Positions 33,961 through 44,400 of a stretch of DNA of 64,000 nucleotides are shown piece by piece. Location: assembly GCA_026874595.1 (NCBI GenBank), contig CM049313.1, positions 26,410,008 through 26,474,007 of the forward strand. The letters are read 5' to 3'. The stretch's first letter is position 1, and the number at the start of each line of letters is the position of its first letter. The notes under the pieces are model-generated. The model made no database searches, was not told where the DNA came from, and saw only the letters and a program-made list of their open reading frames with translations. Both the position numbers and the translations under genes were made by a program. The DNA comes from Sipunculus nudus (Eukaryota > Annelida > Sipuncula > Golfingiida > Sipunculidae).

Positions 33961-34149
33961 ATATGGCCCAGAATATATGGCTTGAAGGGGTTGCCCTAGA
34001 ATCGGAAATAATGCCAAAACCCTATCACCTTGTTGGGACTCTTTTCGTGGTCTTTTTGTCGTACCATGCTTTCATTAATTTTGAGCTTTCTTTTATTTTT
34101 CTTTTGCGATTTCATATGCCCTCTGTAGATTATCTTTAAAGTCTTGAAC

Positions 34150-35010
34150 ATATGTTAACATACTGCTCTGACGACTCTGTTCTTACCAAATGTCTTTCAT
34201 TACCGCCAGGGGGCTCTCACACAGTGTCCATATACCAGTTCAAAGGGGCTAAACCCTAAGCTTTCTTGTACAGCCTCTCTGGTTGAAAATAACAAAAAGC
34301 ATAAACCCTCATCCCACTGATTTCCAGTATCTAGACAATAAACTCTGTTCATATTCTTTAGAGTCTGATGGAATCGTTCTAGAGCTCCTGGACTTTCATG
34401 ATGGTATGCATTTGATTTAATATGTTTGATACCTAACTCTGTCATGACCTGACCAAATATATTAAACATAAAGTTTGTACCTTGGTCGGTTTGAATGGTA
34501 AAGCCAATTGTGGTAAAAATTTCACCAGAGTTTCCATATTTTCTTGTCAGACTGTTCTTAGTGGACGGTCTCTGGAAATCTGATTGCTGCACACATGATA
34601 GTTAAAATGTATTCATTGCCATGTTTAGTTTTCAGTAGGGTTCATCACAATCAAAGATTATGGACTCAAAGGCGTCATGTGTAGCTGGTATGGGTAATAA
34701 TGGAGCAGGGTCAACGTGGTGAGATGGTTTAACAACCATTTGGTACACCTGACATGCTATACAGTATTTAGCTACATTTCGTTTTCCGTTTAGGCCAAAA
34801 GACATTTTGAAGAATTTTAAGTTTTGTTTTTCGGACGCCGAGGTGCCCAGCCATAGGGTGGTCATGTGCAAGTTGTAATATATCTTTTCGATATTCTGGT
34901 GGGACCACAATCTGGCAAATTGTTTTCCAAGTGTCATTAGCCGGAATGGTGGGCGGTCTGTGTTTTCTGACCAACACATCGTTTTGCAGAGTAAACAAGA
35001 AGGAACTTTA
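34150..35010 (-). pseudogene. Integrase of the second Gypsy element
   Basis: The zinc-binding part reads AHDHPMAGHLGVRKTK...CIACQVYQ, with all HHCC ligands present across a frameshift near 34780-34830. IIFDCDEP (34650) carries the first catalytic Asp position, after which about 60 residues of the core are missing or scrambled. TDQGTNF (34480) and GALERFHQ (34380) carry the second Asp and the Glu. LGFSPFELVYG (34235) follows. It is inactive through frameshift and deletion. Confidence 0.88.
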
Positions 35011-35299
35011 TCTGCTTCTTCTTAAGACAGTGCATGTTCTCTAAGGGAGGCAAAAATTGATCTTCCGTTGCATTTCAATCAAATCCTGTGTGTTCATACT
35101 AGGATCTATATTTCCATATTTCTCTCGCGGTTTTTGATCATTTTGATCAGGCGATTTCACACCGTTTGTACTCCTTGGTTTATCAAGGAGGTCATTTGTA
35201 CTTAAGGTTTGATTACACAGTACTACTTTAGTAGAGTCATTTTGACTTGTTGTGTCACGTATTATCTACGGGCGATTTTACTTTTAGTCGCGTATAAGG

Positions 35300-36530
35300 C
35301 TTTACTCCGCTATAACGTCAACATTTGAATGCGACATAAAAGTCTGCGATAGGTCAAGTACAGAACTCTCTGGCAATAATGGTTAATTCCCAAATTCATG
35401 CAGGTAATCATTTTGCATAATGTTGAAAAGACCACAATAAATGTCCCTGCACTATCATCTTGCATTTATGTCTGCAACAGTTCTTGCAGCAGTTGTATCA
35501 GGTTTACTAACAATGGTAGCACGTGCACAAGTTTCTTTTTTTATATTTACAATACCGCGTCACAGATATTATACCGCAAATAGGTCCGCAGGTTAATCAA
35601 TATAAAAAATGTTTCACGGACAAATGCCATTTGTTGGTTATAATTGGAATGGATGTTGTCGAAGCATCCTTCATATTTACTATTTGTCTGAATAATTCTC
35701 GTGTTCAAATGCGGGTGATAAAGCTTGCGTTCGACTGGATAGAGTGCCTTGTGCATATTGACTGGCAAGAGGTCTATCCCCTTCGTAGACGAGATCTCGC
35801 GTGAGGAGAATGCCGGTATCTCCCCTCCCCCGGTCGCAAATTATACGCAATTTGTCACGTGTCTTAATTGAAATGTCATGAATTTTCGCAGGTGTCAGCC
35901 TCAATCACCCCGTGTCCTTTGTAACCCTTGATATGTTCACTCGGCAACATGTTTGTCCCTGATTGAAGCAGCCAGTGTCTGCAGCAGTTTCACACTGATT
36001 TGGTCTGGCGTTTTAATTTCAAGTTGCAAACCAAGCAGACTAGATTAAAAATTTAGTTTCCGCTCAAGGATTTTATGACATTTTTTTCCATAGTGTTTAC
36101 GCGGATGACATTTGTAGCATGGATTATAATATGACGTGTTCATGGGCGGTAGCCGGCAGCTGCATGTGAATCCTTTCACGGTCATACGTACACTGGCTGG
36201 AAACAATTATAACAAAAAATGCGTGCATATATTTTCCATACATATAACAGCTCCTATGGTTTTCGTTCATTTAATCCTGAATGTTAACCGAGCGGTATAA
36301 AATATTACACATCGACCTCAATAACTTTAAATGACCAAGCATCAATATCTTACTGAACAAACTTGAGAATGATCTAGATTATGGCACTTACAACTTCCAC
36401 AAAATAAATCAAGCATTACCATTGCGAAACCATGCAGCTCGGTGAAATCTGCTAGAGATGGGTTCTTGTTAATGTGTTACTAAAGTAACTATTTACAAGT
36501 TAAAGTACGCAAGCGAGCGTCCTTTTTTCA
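35300..36530. other. Spacer without a recognised gene
   Basis: Open frames on both strands at 35398-35904 have no recognised domain. The GC content is slightly raised around 35740-35900. The missing protease and gag of the minus-strand Gypsy would be expected here, but I cannot see them. Confidence 0.4.
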
Positions 36531-36539
36531 TTAGCTTAT

Positions 36540-36665
36540 TAGTATTTCGCCGGCGCCTGAGCCGGTGTTTAATAATCGGCGGCGGCTCAAGAAAATAATC
36601 GGTGGCGGCTTGTTTATAAAATAAACGGCTGCGGCTGGCGCAATTCGGCGGCGGCTCCCAGGTCT
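36540..36665. repeat. Short GC-rich tandem repeats, ATCGGCGGCGGCT-like
   Basis: Four to five copies of a 'cggcggcggct' word separated by AT-rich spacers ('aataatcggcggcggctc', 'aataatcggtggcggctt', 'ataaacggctgcggct', 'ttcggcggcggctc'). It stands out in an AT-rich background. Confidence 0.8.
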
Positions 36666-36948
36666 GCACCTAAACATTGCCTTTAAAATTACCGCGTCGA
36701 CAAGATGAAGAAAAAGGGAATATACTCAGATGCGAAGTCATAATTGAACGTATTGGAATTTATTTCATACACCTTCATGAAAATTAAGAGTGATTTAGAT
36801 TATAGTATCAGGAATCTAGAGAACATTTCTATATTTTTTAGCCAATATAATTTGGCTTTTCGATGCATCTCAGCCGGGCCATTGCCTGAGCAAAGTCTTA
36901 GGGGGCAGTAAATGCTTCAATGCATAGGCTTTGGCGCGTTCTTAAAAG

Positions 36949-36983
36949 TGTGTGTGTGTGGGGGGGGGGCACACACACACACA
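36949..36983. repeat. Inverted microsatellite (GT)n-G9-(CA)n
   Basis: (TG)n from 36949 is followed by a run of nine to ten Gs and then (CA)n, so the dinucleotide arms can pair as a hairpin. Confidence 0.85.
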
Positions 36984-37084
36984 TATGTGTTTTTAGCGTC
37001 CTATAAACGTCTGGGGCATATTCTGCATATGTAAGCGCCCGAAAGGGATGGGTGTGGTTCCCCAAACACGATTTGGTAATAAAA

Positions 37085-37940
37085 AAAATAAAAATATGCA
37101 TTTTAGTTCAGTATTTTGGCCAATTTCTTATTTTTAATCGCATGCTGCACCACACAAAAACAAAATATGATTAAATACAGAATCATGTGTGCCAAATCGA
37201 TAATATTTCCCTAATTTAGTCTTCTTCAAATATTTATTAAATTTTTAGATTCGTTTGTGAGTTTTTAATTTTACTCAGAACCAAAGGCGTCCATGCATGA
37301 TATGAAACACAATACAAATATAGGTCTACTGAGAGACAGAGGATATACCATTTTCAAATTTTCTTGAAGTTTAAGTTGTAATTATCAAATAAGTATTACT
37401 ATGACCAATTAATTTACTGAAAACTGGCCTTATGTCAGTCATATATAAATACACAATGAGCAGTACAAACAAATTGTTATATTCCAAAGCAGATCTCTTT
37501 AAAAGAATACAAGTTTAAATATTACGCATACAAGTAGGCCTATATTTCCAACCCTTTTCTCTAAAATGAATTGCATTTTATTTAATTCAGTTATCTGTAA
37601 TAATTACACAATAAATTATTGTGTAATTTTTACAGGTAGGGGAAAAATGAATAATGACCTATATTACTGACACTCAATTAAGAAATAAAGTCACAATTGT
37701 TTTCCCGTGAGCCATATAGACTGAGAAGAAATTCAATGGAATTTCCATTCAAATTAATGTAATTTACGTCATTTCGCAAAGAAAGGTCACACTGTCCCCC
37801 CCCCCCCCCCCCCCCCCCACCTCCCCGGCTCCAAAGTCTATGGCTTTGTCGGAAAAAGGATGAGGATGGGGGAGAGAGTGTGGACACACCCTCCCACTGT
37901 ATAGAATTTTTTTAATACATGCTTTAAATTTGTGCTTCTG
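37085..37940. other. AT-rich spacer with poly-C tract
   Basis: No gene seen. A C tract of about 21 bases lies at 37797-37818. Open frames across it are homopolymer artefacts. Confidence 0.5.
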
Positions 37941-37951
37941 TGGGTATTTTA

Positions 37952-38196
37952 GCGAACCAGCACTCTAAGAAAAAAAGGATAAATGTAGAACCATAAATGT
38001 TCTCATGATTGGAGCCAGTGGTAAACCCCTTAGAGGTTCATGGAACCCTTTCCGGAGCTTATGTGATGGCGCGGAGTGGTCCGTCGGGCGTCCGTCTTGC
38101 GTTAACCAATGCTATTTCAAAAACCGTTAGAGCTAGCAGTGCCAAATTTTGTGGAAGAATCAGTCACATGTTTAAACTTTATCGGATTTAACTTAT

Positions 38197-38241
<45 letters not shown>

Positions 38242-39355
38242 ATTTGGATTTGATTGGGAAAAGCTAAGAAACCTTAAACAAATCTTTTTCTCCGAAACTG
38301 TCGAGTCAAATTGATCAATATTTCACAGAAATAATCTCTGAAACAATCTCTCTCAAATTTCTTCGAATGGTTCCAGTTCGGTGAGTTACAGTTAGCTGAA
38401 CTTAGTCATTTGGCCAAAAAAGGATACTAAAATTACAGTATCAGGAACGGCTGGAGCTGTCATCACCAAATTTTAAGCAAATGTTGGTCACATGACCCAT
38501 TTATAAAATTGAAGCATTGGTAGCGCCACCTGCATCAACCTTTTTTGTACGAGGATAATCGGTAATCAGTACATTAACCCATAATTTCTCAGGAATTGTC
38601 GGAGCTAGCATCCCCAAATTTTATGCATAAATCTGTCACATAACAAATGTGGATGGATTGAGCTTTTTGTTGTGCCACCTGCATTATCTTATATTTTACG
38701 GTTGAAAAAGCTAAAAACCCTCTGAAAATCTTCTTCTCTGATACCATTCAGCCAAATGGTTCAATATTTCCCAGATCCCAGATCCCAGAGATGAGCTCTC
38801 ACAAGTTTGTTAAATGGTTTTGGTTTGATGAATTTTGGATGAGTTAAAGGAATTTTCACTTAGTTCTGTGGCCAAGAAAGCACACTGACATAAGAATCTC
38901 AGAAACGACAGAAGCTAGCATCTCTAAGTTTTGTGCAAATGTTGGTCACATAACTCGTATTTGATATTGTAGTTTTTGTGGCGCCACCTACATCGACCTG
39001 TTTTTTTATGGGCTATACCCTTATAAGCCTCTTTCAGCTTTAAAATCTTTCATGATGAAACTGTCTTCTCCTGCAAAACTGTTGTTTCAACTTTCTATAA
39101 CATTGCACACAAATGATTAGGCCTATTAGGAGGCCTTTGTTCAAGTTAACATAAATGAAAGTGAAATAAAGGTTTGGTCCATTCTATCCACTTGCCTGTC
39201 CATCTCTAAATTTTTCATATGCATCACAGTATCTCAAAACTTTTAATGTTTTTCTTAATGACAGTCTTGTCAGAGTATTAGTTTTGCAATCATATATTTA
39301 GAGCTTTACTATATGGCCAAGTAAGAGGGCTCCTTTCCTCTTAGCTTTTCATATG

Positions 39356-39422
<67 letters not shown>

Positions 39423-39518
39423 AACATTACAATAGAATATTTTGCATACTAGTATTTTGCGTTTGCAAAAATTTCAAACTTCAGCTGAGCGTCGTGACCC
39501 ATATATATAGGTCTCTTG
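37952..39518 (-). mobile_element. Helentron-like element, A-type core with H-type 5' terminus
   Basis: The left edge is TTTTAGCGAACC, then after a ~92-bp insertion GGAGCTTATGTGATGG and a GTCC-like stretch. The uninterrupted homologous edge is at 46618. The right edge is CAGCTGAGCGTCGTGACCC...CTTGTTA, the same terminus as the H family. TTA adjoins both edges (37949-37951, 39519-39521). The core shares 'agctagca...accaa', 'ggtcaca' and 'ggcgccacctacatcg' with 3120-3900 and 46690-47260. It contains (TG)n at 38210-38240 and (TA)n at 39358-39419. Confidence 0.65.
39358..39419. repeat. (TA)n microsatellite
   Basis: About 30 uninterrupted TA units. Confidence 0.97.
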
Positions 39519-39839
39519 TTAAAATCGAAATAATTTGAGAAATTACAAATTTCTAGAAAAAATATGATAATTTAGTCTAAAAATTTTATATTTAAAATTA
39601 GTTATAAGAAATATTTTCTATAAAACAATTCTGAAATTCATATTTGGCCTAATATATGCTAGGCCTATTAGCCTAAACATATAAGCCTATACACCGATCA
39701 TTGCTTTCTTTGATTGAATTAAAACGTAGATTTTTCTAAATTCAAATTTCTACCAGTAATACATTCAAAATATTGGTCATTTTCTTTAATATTTACATCT
39801 TCATTTCTAATAGTTACAGCAGCGTAGTTTTCTTACATT

Positions 39840-40076
39840 TTAAATATAGTTAAACATGCGCACGAAGCGTTAGCGCACGAAGGATTACGATGGCCGACTT
39901 TGTAATAGTGGGCGATGTGGTATGTCGATGTATAACGGGGCCGAGCTGGACTTCGCCTCGTAACAACGACTAGTGCGGTGTACGGCGGCCAAATTCAAAG
40001 AAGTCAGCTGGCGTGAAGTTTGGCTGAACAAGGCATGCCAAAAATTTAGTCTCACTTTGTGTTGAGTGTGGAGAAA
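39840..40076 (+). promoter_or_regulatory. CpG-rich promoter and 5' UTR of a CEP120-like gene
   Basis: CpG frequency jumps here (gcgcacgaagcg, tagcgcacgaagg, tgtacggcggcc) against an AT-rich surround. The stretch leads directly into the candidate start codon at 40077. There is no clear TATA box. An upstream ATG at 39889 opens a short reading frame. The promoter role is inferred from CpG content and position. Confidence 0.5.
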
Positions 40077-40122
40077 ATGGTGGAAAAGGACAAGTATCTC
40101 GTGGTGGTCTCCGTTCTCGAAG
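40077..40122 (+). CDS. CEP120: First coding exon resembling CEP120 (centrosomal protein)
   Basis: The ATG at 40077 opens MVEKDKYLVVVSVLEG, which ends in phase 1 at a good donor (GAAG|GTAAAG, GT at 40123). Animal CEP120 proteins begin with a closely similar MV.K...L.VVVS.LEG, the first strand of the N-terminal C2 domain, and that ends at a similar point. CEP120 acts in daughter centriole assembly and elongation. The match is only 16 residues, so the call is tentative. The next exon (expected to start with an Arg-His-Phe-like segment) was not found in the following 24 kb, implying a very long first intron full of repeats, or an exon lost to view. Confidence 0.5.
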
Positions 40123-40439
40123 GTAAAGTGAATGAAAGAAGGGAGGGACGGTTTGATACTACAAAATCAGCCCCGTTCCTCAGTGCCATGTTCAGACTTG
40201 TTTTGATTCTTGACTTATAAGTTATATATAGTCCGTTCCAGTACCCCTGTCCACCTCATTTTTAGCGATTATCTCTACATAAGACAAACTTGCCAAACAA
40301 AATTTGCCACCAATGGCATATAGAGGCAAAAGCGTAATTTTTGGAACCTTACCTACTCACGATATAAATATTATTTACATGGACTAAACATCTACAGTCT
40401 ATAGAAGATGTTGACAAGTGTTTGGAAATTATAACAGAT

Positions 40440-41757
40440 GAATAAAATTCCACAGACTACAATTCAAAGATATATTCCAATCAGGAAGGACCGTAAAAGA
40501 TTAAAGTAAAAAGAGAGCCTATTCCAAGCAACATTCTAGAAAAGATTAAATTAAAAAGAAGTACATTTAGAATGTACAAAGACATATCCAACAATAGAGA
40601 AATAACAATAAGTATGCTAGGGCTAGAAACCAGGTTAAGTGGGAGACAAGGAAACCTATTAAGATCAGGAAAACTATTGTAGCCAAAGAAGCGAAATCCC
40701 AACCCAAAAAAAATCTATCAGTATGTTTCCAGGAAAACAAAACCAAGGGAAACCATAGCTAACTTGCTGAAAGAGGATGATACACTCACCCAGTCTGATG
40801 CAGAGAAGGCAGAAGTTCTAAATAAGTATTTTAGTAGTGTTTTTACAAAAGAAAATAAGGCAATACCTGATTCTGAGTGCAGGATAAAGGGTCATCATAA
40901 ACCACAATCCTATGCAAACAATGAATATAAAAACTGAGCAGATGAGTAAAGCACTAAGAGCTCTAAAAGAAGACAAATCTCCAGGGCCTGATGGGATGCA
41001 CCCAAAAATCCTCAAAGAGATATATGAAGTAATAGTCTACCCACTAAAACTCTTATTTGAATTCACATTAAGGAAAGGAAAAATACCAAAAAATGGAAAG
41101 AAGCTGAGGTCAAACCAATATTTATAAAAGGGGATCAATGCACTGCTGGAAATTATTGTCCCGTGAGCTTGTCATTGATAGTGTGTAAAATTTTTCAAAG
41201 GGTTTGTAAGGGATGTATTATATAGAAGGAGTGCAGAGAAGATTCACAAAAAAGATTATTGGCACAAAAAACATGAATTATCAAGAACGTCTGATGTATC
41301 TTAAGTTTAGAGTACAGAAGATTGAGAGGTGATCTTATTGAGGTTTACAAAATAATCCATGGAAAATATGATCCTATAATCACTTCTTCTCTTATCAGTA
41401 AAAACAGAAATGAGAGAACAAGAGGACACATATAAAAACTTACTAAAAAGCACACTAAAACTTGTGGTTTCCAGCACTTTTTTAGTAATAGAATAATAAC
41501 AGATTGGAATAATCTTCCCAGGGAAACTGTAAATGCTAACTCATTTAATGCTTTTAAAAAAAGATTGGATAAGGTTTTCCAAAATCATATGTATATTACT
41601 AACTTGAGTCAAAATTGGAAAAAGGAAAGACACTAAAACCTAAAGGATTGCCGGAAACTAGATCTACATCATTCAGAATATGAAATACATAATACCTAGA
41701 GGGTCAAAGGCTTCTAGCCTAGAGCCATATTGTACTACTACTACTACTACTACTACT
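40440..41757 (+). pseudogene. CR1/L2-like non-LTR retrotransposon with internal deletion
   Basis: In order: KPRETIANLLKEDDTLTQSD and DAEKAEVLNKYFSSVFT (40740-40850), the linker typical of CR1-like elements; LRALKEDKSPGPDGMHP (40945-41010), an early RT motif; then VKPIFIKGD and NYCPVSLSLIVCKIF (41110-41200), with frameshifts. The sequence then jumps (about 41215-41235) to VQRRFTKKIIGTKN and later RLRGDLIEVYKIIHGKYD, NRNERTRGH and DWNNLPRETVNANSFNAFKKRLDK (41230-41600, given in parts), the C-terminal end. The catalytic RT core is deleted. A (TAC)n tail at 41733-41757 ends the element, as is common for CR1/L2 types. It sits in the putative CEP120 intron in sense orientation. Confidence 0.85.
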
Positions 41758-41759
41758 TT

Positions 41760-42690
41760 AGTCTTTACAGCCTTGTTGGCATGTATCATATACAGTCAAG
41801 CCCACTTTGTGTCATATCGGTAAATAGAAAATCCTGTTTATTGTCACATAAATTGGAAATCCCAAACCATTTCCTATATATACAATGCTAAATCTGACCG
41901 TTTAATAACATGGAATATTGTCATAATCCTGGTTATTGTCATACTTGGAACCCTTGGCAGTGATGCCAGTCCACAGTTAATATCACATCAAAGGCTGACA
42001 CAAAAGATCAGTGAGGCCAAGAGCCTGTAATCGGTCAGGCGTATTAAACAATTACACCTCCCTCCTGTGTGCGGCAGGCAAGTGCAGTGGTGCATGCGGG
42101 TCACTCACCAGCAGTTAGCTAATTAATGTCTTAAGAAACCATGTTAATCCAGATCATTGCGTTTCTTCGTACATTAACAAGGGCAATGTTTGCAATCACA
42201 TACCATACATAATGAACTCAGGCCTCCCACACTGGCATAAATTTCCCAAATTTGGATAAAATAGCATAAAATAAGTAACAAAATTATAAAATTGTGTTGT
42301 AATTACCAAATAACATTTGTTTCAACAAGTCTATGGCTATTTGCATAGTGCTCAAACAACCATGTGTGTATAATTGCATTGCATTTTACACAAGTGTTGT
42401 GTAGGCTAGAGTAAAAATAAGTGTTTTTGTAAAGCATGAAAATATCATATGTAATATCCTTAAAAGCTGTTGAGATTTTCATAATCTAAACAGCTGTATA
42501 TGATGTATATGTCACAATGTAAAATGGAATTCCGATCCGAACAGTTGAAATGGGAATAGTCACTGTTGACACTGGAATATTCCAATTTACAGTGGTTAAG
42601 ATTGGGATTGCCAGAAATGAACCAGTTTACTTAAGGATATCCTGAAATACACTAGTTCACTTTGGAATATCTACATAACTCTACAGTTTT
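41760..42690. other. AT-rich spacer, possible pogo-type end near 41793-41955
   Basis: CAGTCAAGCCCACTTTGTG (41793) is followed by repeats of 'ttattgtcataa/act' (41840, 41940) in the manner of a pogo/Tigger end. There is no matching opposite end. Nothing else is recognised to 42690. Confidence 0.35.
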
Positions 42691-43158
42691 ATTAGCTCAG
42701 CTGACTTTAAGTCATCTGAGCTATAGTCGTGGTCCGCCGTCCAGCCGTCCGTCAGTTAACAGGACATGTTTTGAAACCCTTGGACCTATGAATCCAAAAT
42801 TTTGCATAGTGTTAGATGTCCCCAAAATCTCCAACCATACCGAATATTGGGTCATTGGGGCTTCGCTCCTTTGAAATATTAGGGAAACACCTCTGTTTTC
42901 CATAAAAAAGCCATTGTTACAATTCAAGGCTGCCTAATGTCAAAACCACCAATCTTTTTTATAATCATATTTAGTATTCATATTCTTCCATACATTTTCT
43001 TTGAACATAACAAAAATTAGGTCAGTATTGCATATTGTTTTGAAGTTATGGGCCCAAATATAAAGCAATTTTTAAAAAATCAGAAAATATATTCACTCAT
43101 TTAACATGAGAATTGCTGAAGCTTGAGGCTTTTTAGCAGGGATATAACTTTATTTAAT

Positions 43159-43980
43159 CAGGGTTGGGGCCAGGTACAAGTAAAAGTACCTAGGTAAAGG
43201 TACACGTACTTGTGAATTGGCCAGGTACAGGTACTTGATTTTCACAGAGTACCTGGGTACAGGTACAGGTACTATAGAAAGTACCTGGGTACAGGTACAG
43301 GTACATTTATTTGAGGATCACTTCAATATCGTTTTTACAGCATATATTTATATATATACACGTTGACATGCCTTTTTCTATCAAACACTACCAAAGTCAT
43401 TTGCTGAAGTATATTTTTTTAGATCTTATTAACTGTATGGCACCATATGTTCACAAAAATGATATGTAAGTGTATTAAAAGTCCATTAAGTGCACCAAGT
43501 AGTGTGTGACACCATACATTCACAAACATTAAATTCAAGTCTACTGAAAGTCCTTTAAGTACACCAAGTACAGTAAGACAGTGATTATTCTGAAACCATA
43601 CTCCAAAAACAGGATATTTGTGTACTAAATGTTCATTAAGTGCACCAAGTATAGTATAATCAAATGATTTGATTAATAAATGGTTACAGCTGATTTCACA
43701 CATGTGACCATTCTGGAGGTGTGATAACAATTCAATCCATGAGCAGTTTATCACACTGATGGCTTGCTGGTTAATTTTACATTACAGGTAACCAAATTTA
43801 ATACTAAAAGAGAAAAAAAAAAAAATGAAAATATGAAAATGTACCTGGAGTACCTTGTACCAGGTACAGGTACTTTAGTTCCAGGTACAGGTACAAGGTA
43901 CTTCCTACTCATGACTGCCAGGTACAGGTACTCTGAAATGTGTACCTAGGTACAGGTATAAGTACCTGGCCCCAACCCTG
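43159..43980. mobile_element. hAT-type non-autonomous element, 822 bp, perfect 8-bp target duplication
   Basis: Starts CAGGGTTGGGGCCAGGTAC and ends with its exact reverse complement. TATTTAAT flanks both sides (43151-43158, 43981-43988). Both subterminal regions are packed with GGTACAGGTAC words. The middle holds a tandem repeat of about 70-75 bp. There is no transposase. The 111-codon minus-strand frame across the middle is a by-product of the tandem repeat. Confidence 0.93.
43440..43655. repeat. Tandem repeat inside the hAT element, about 70 bp unit
   Basis: Three units share 'catt.aaagt.c.ttaagt.caccaagta' (43480, 43550, 43630) and 'acaccata...ttcacaaa'. In translation this gives the repeated LGALN-like phrase on the minus strand. 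Confidence 0.75.
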
Positions 43981-44400
43981 TATTTAATCAAGATTCAATT
44001 GTTTACCCAAAATTTACCTTAAATTTTGCCCATCTTTGGCTATGGCACGTTTTTTCCCTGTTAGCACTGTTGATTTAATTTTCACAGCATATATACATAA
44101 GGATTTAATCTTTTAAAATCTGAAATTTCAAAGGAATTGATTGAAAAGAGAAGCTTTTATTTAAGTTCTTATACACCATGTCAAGTGTTGTTTACATCAA
44201 GTCCACCCAGTAGTACAGCCTTTACTTGTGTTATGTTACCCTCTCCAGGCAGCTTGCCTTGGGTCAGCTTGGCCACTACTGGCAGGCTTCACCTCTCCCC
44301 TGCACTCCCCCCCCCTCCCCAGCTAGTGCATAAACTAGATGAATTTTATAATTGATTGTATTGATTCATTCTTATTTTAGGGTATGCTACATACTCTGAT

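Larger units (their letters stand above)
32815..35290 (-). mobile_element. Second Gypsy element, Gmr1-like order, 5' truncated, minus strand
   Basis: On the minus strand from right to left: a pre-integrase linker (35290-35040), integrase (35010-34150), GPY/F module (about 34045-33930), reverse transcriptase (33910-33270) and RNase H (33240-32815). It shares motifs with the element at 5109-21908, such as FDLLKGF.Q.PLTERAK and LGFSPFELV. No LTRs, gag or protease were found. The RNase H end lies about 290 bp from the ATG of the tyrosine recombinase gene. Confidence 0.85.
42695..44400 (-). mobile_element. Helentron-like element (H family), 5' end not found
   Basis: Hairpin end: TAGCTCAG-TGACTTTAAGTCA-CTGAGCTA at 42693-42722, then 'gtggtccgccgtccagccgtccgtc' type microsatellite. 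The core shares 'gttttgaaac', 'gaatccaaaatt', 'gttagatgtcccc' and 'aatcaagattcaattg' with 53691 and 63573. A hAT element is inserted at 43159-43980. The right limit is approximate. Confidence 0.7.

Noticed and set aside
43419-43754. 111-codon minus-strand frame with an LGALN-like internal repeat
   Set aside because: It is produced by a 70-bp DNA tandem repeat inside a non-autonomous hAT element.
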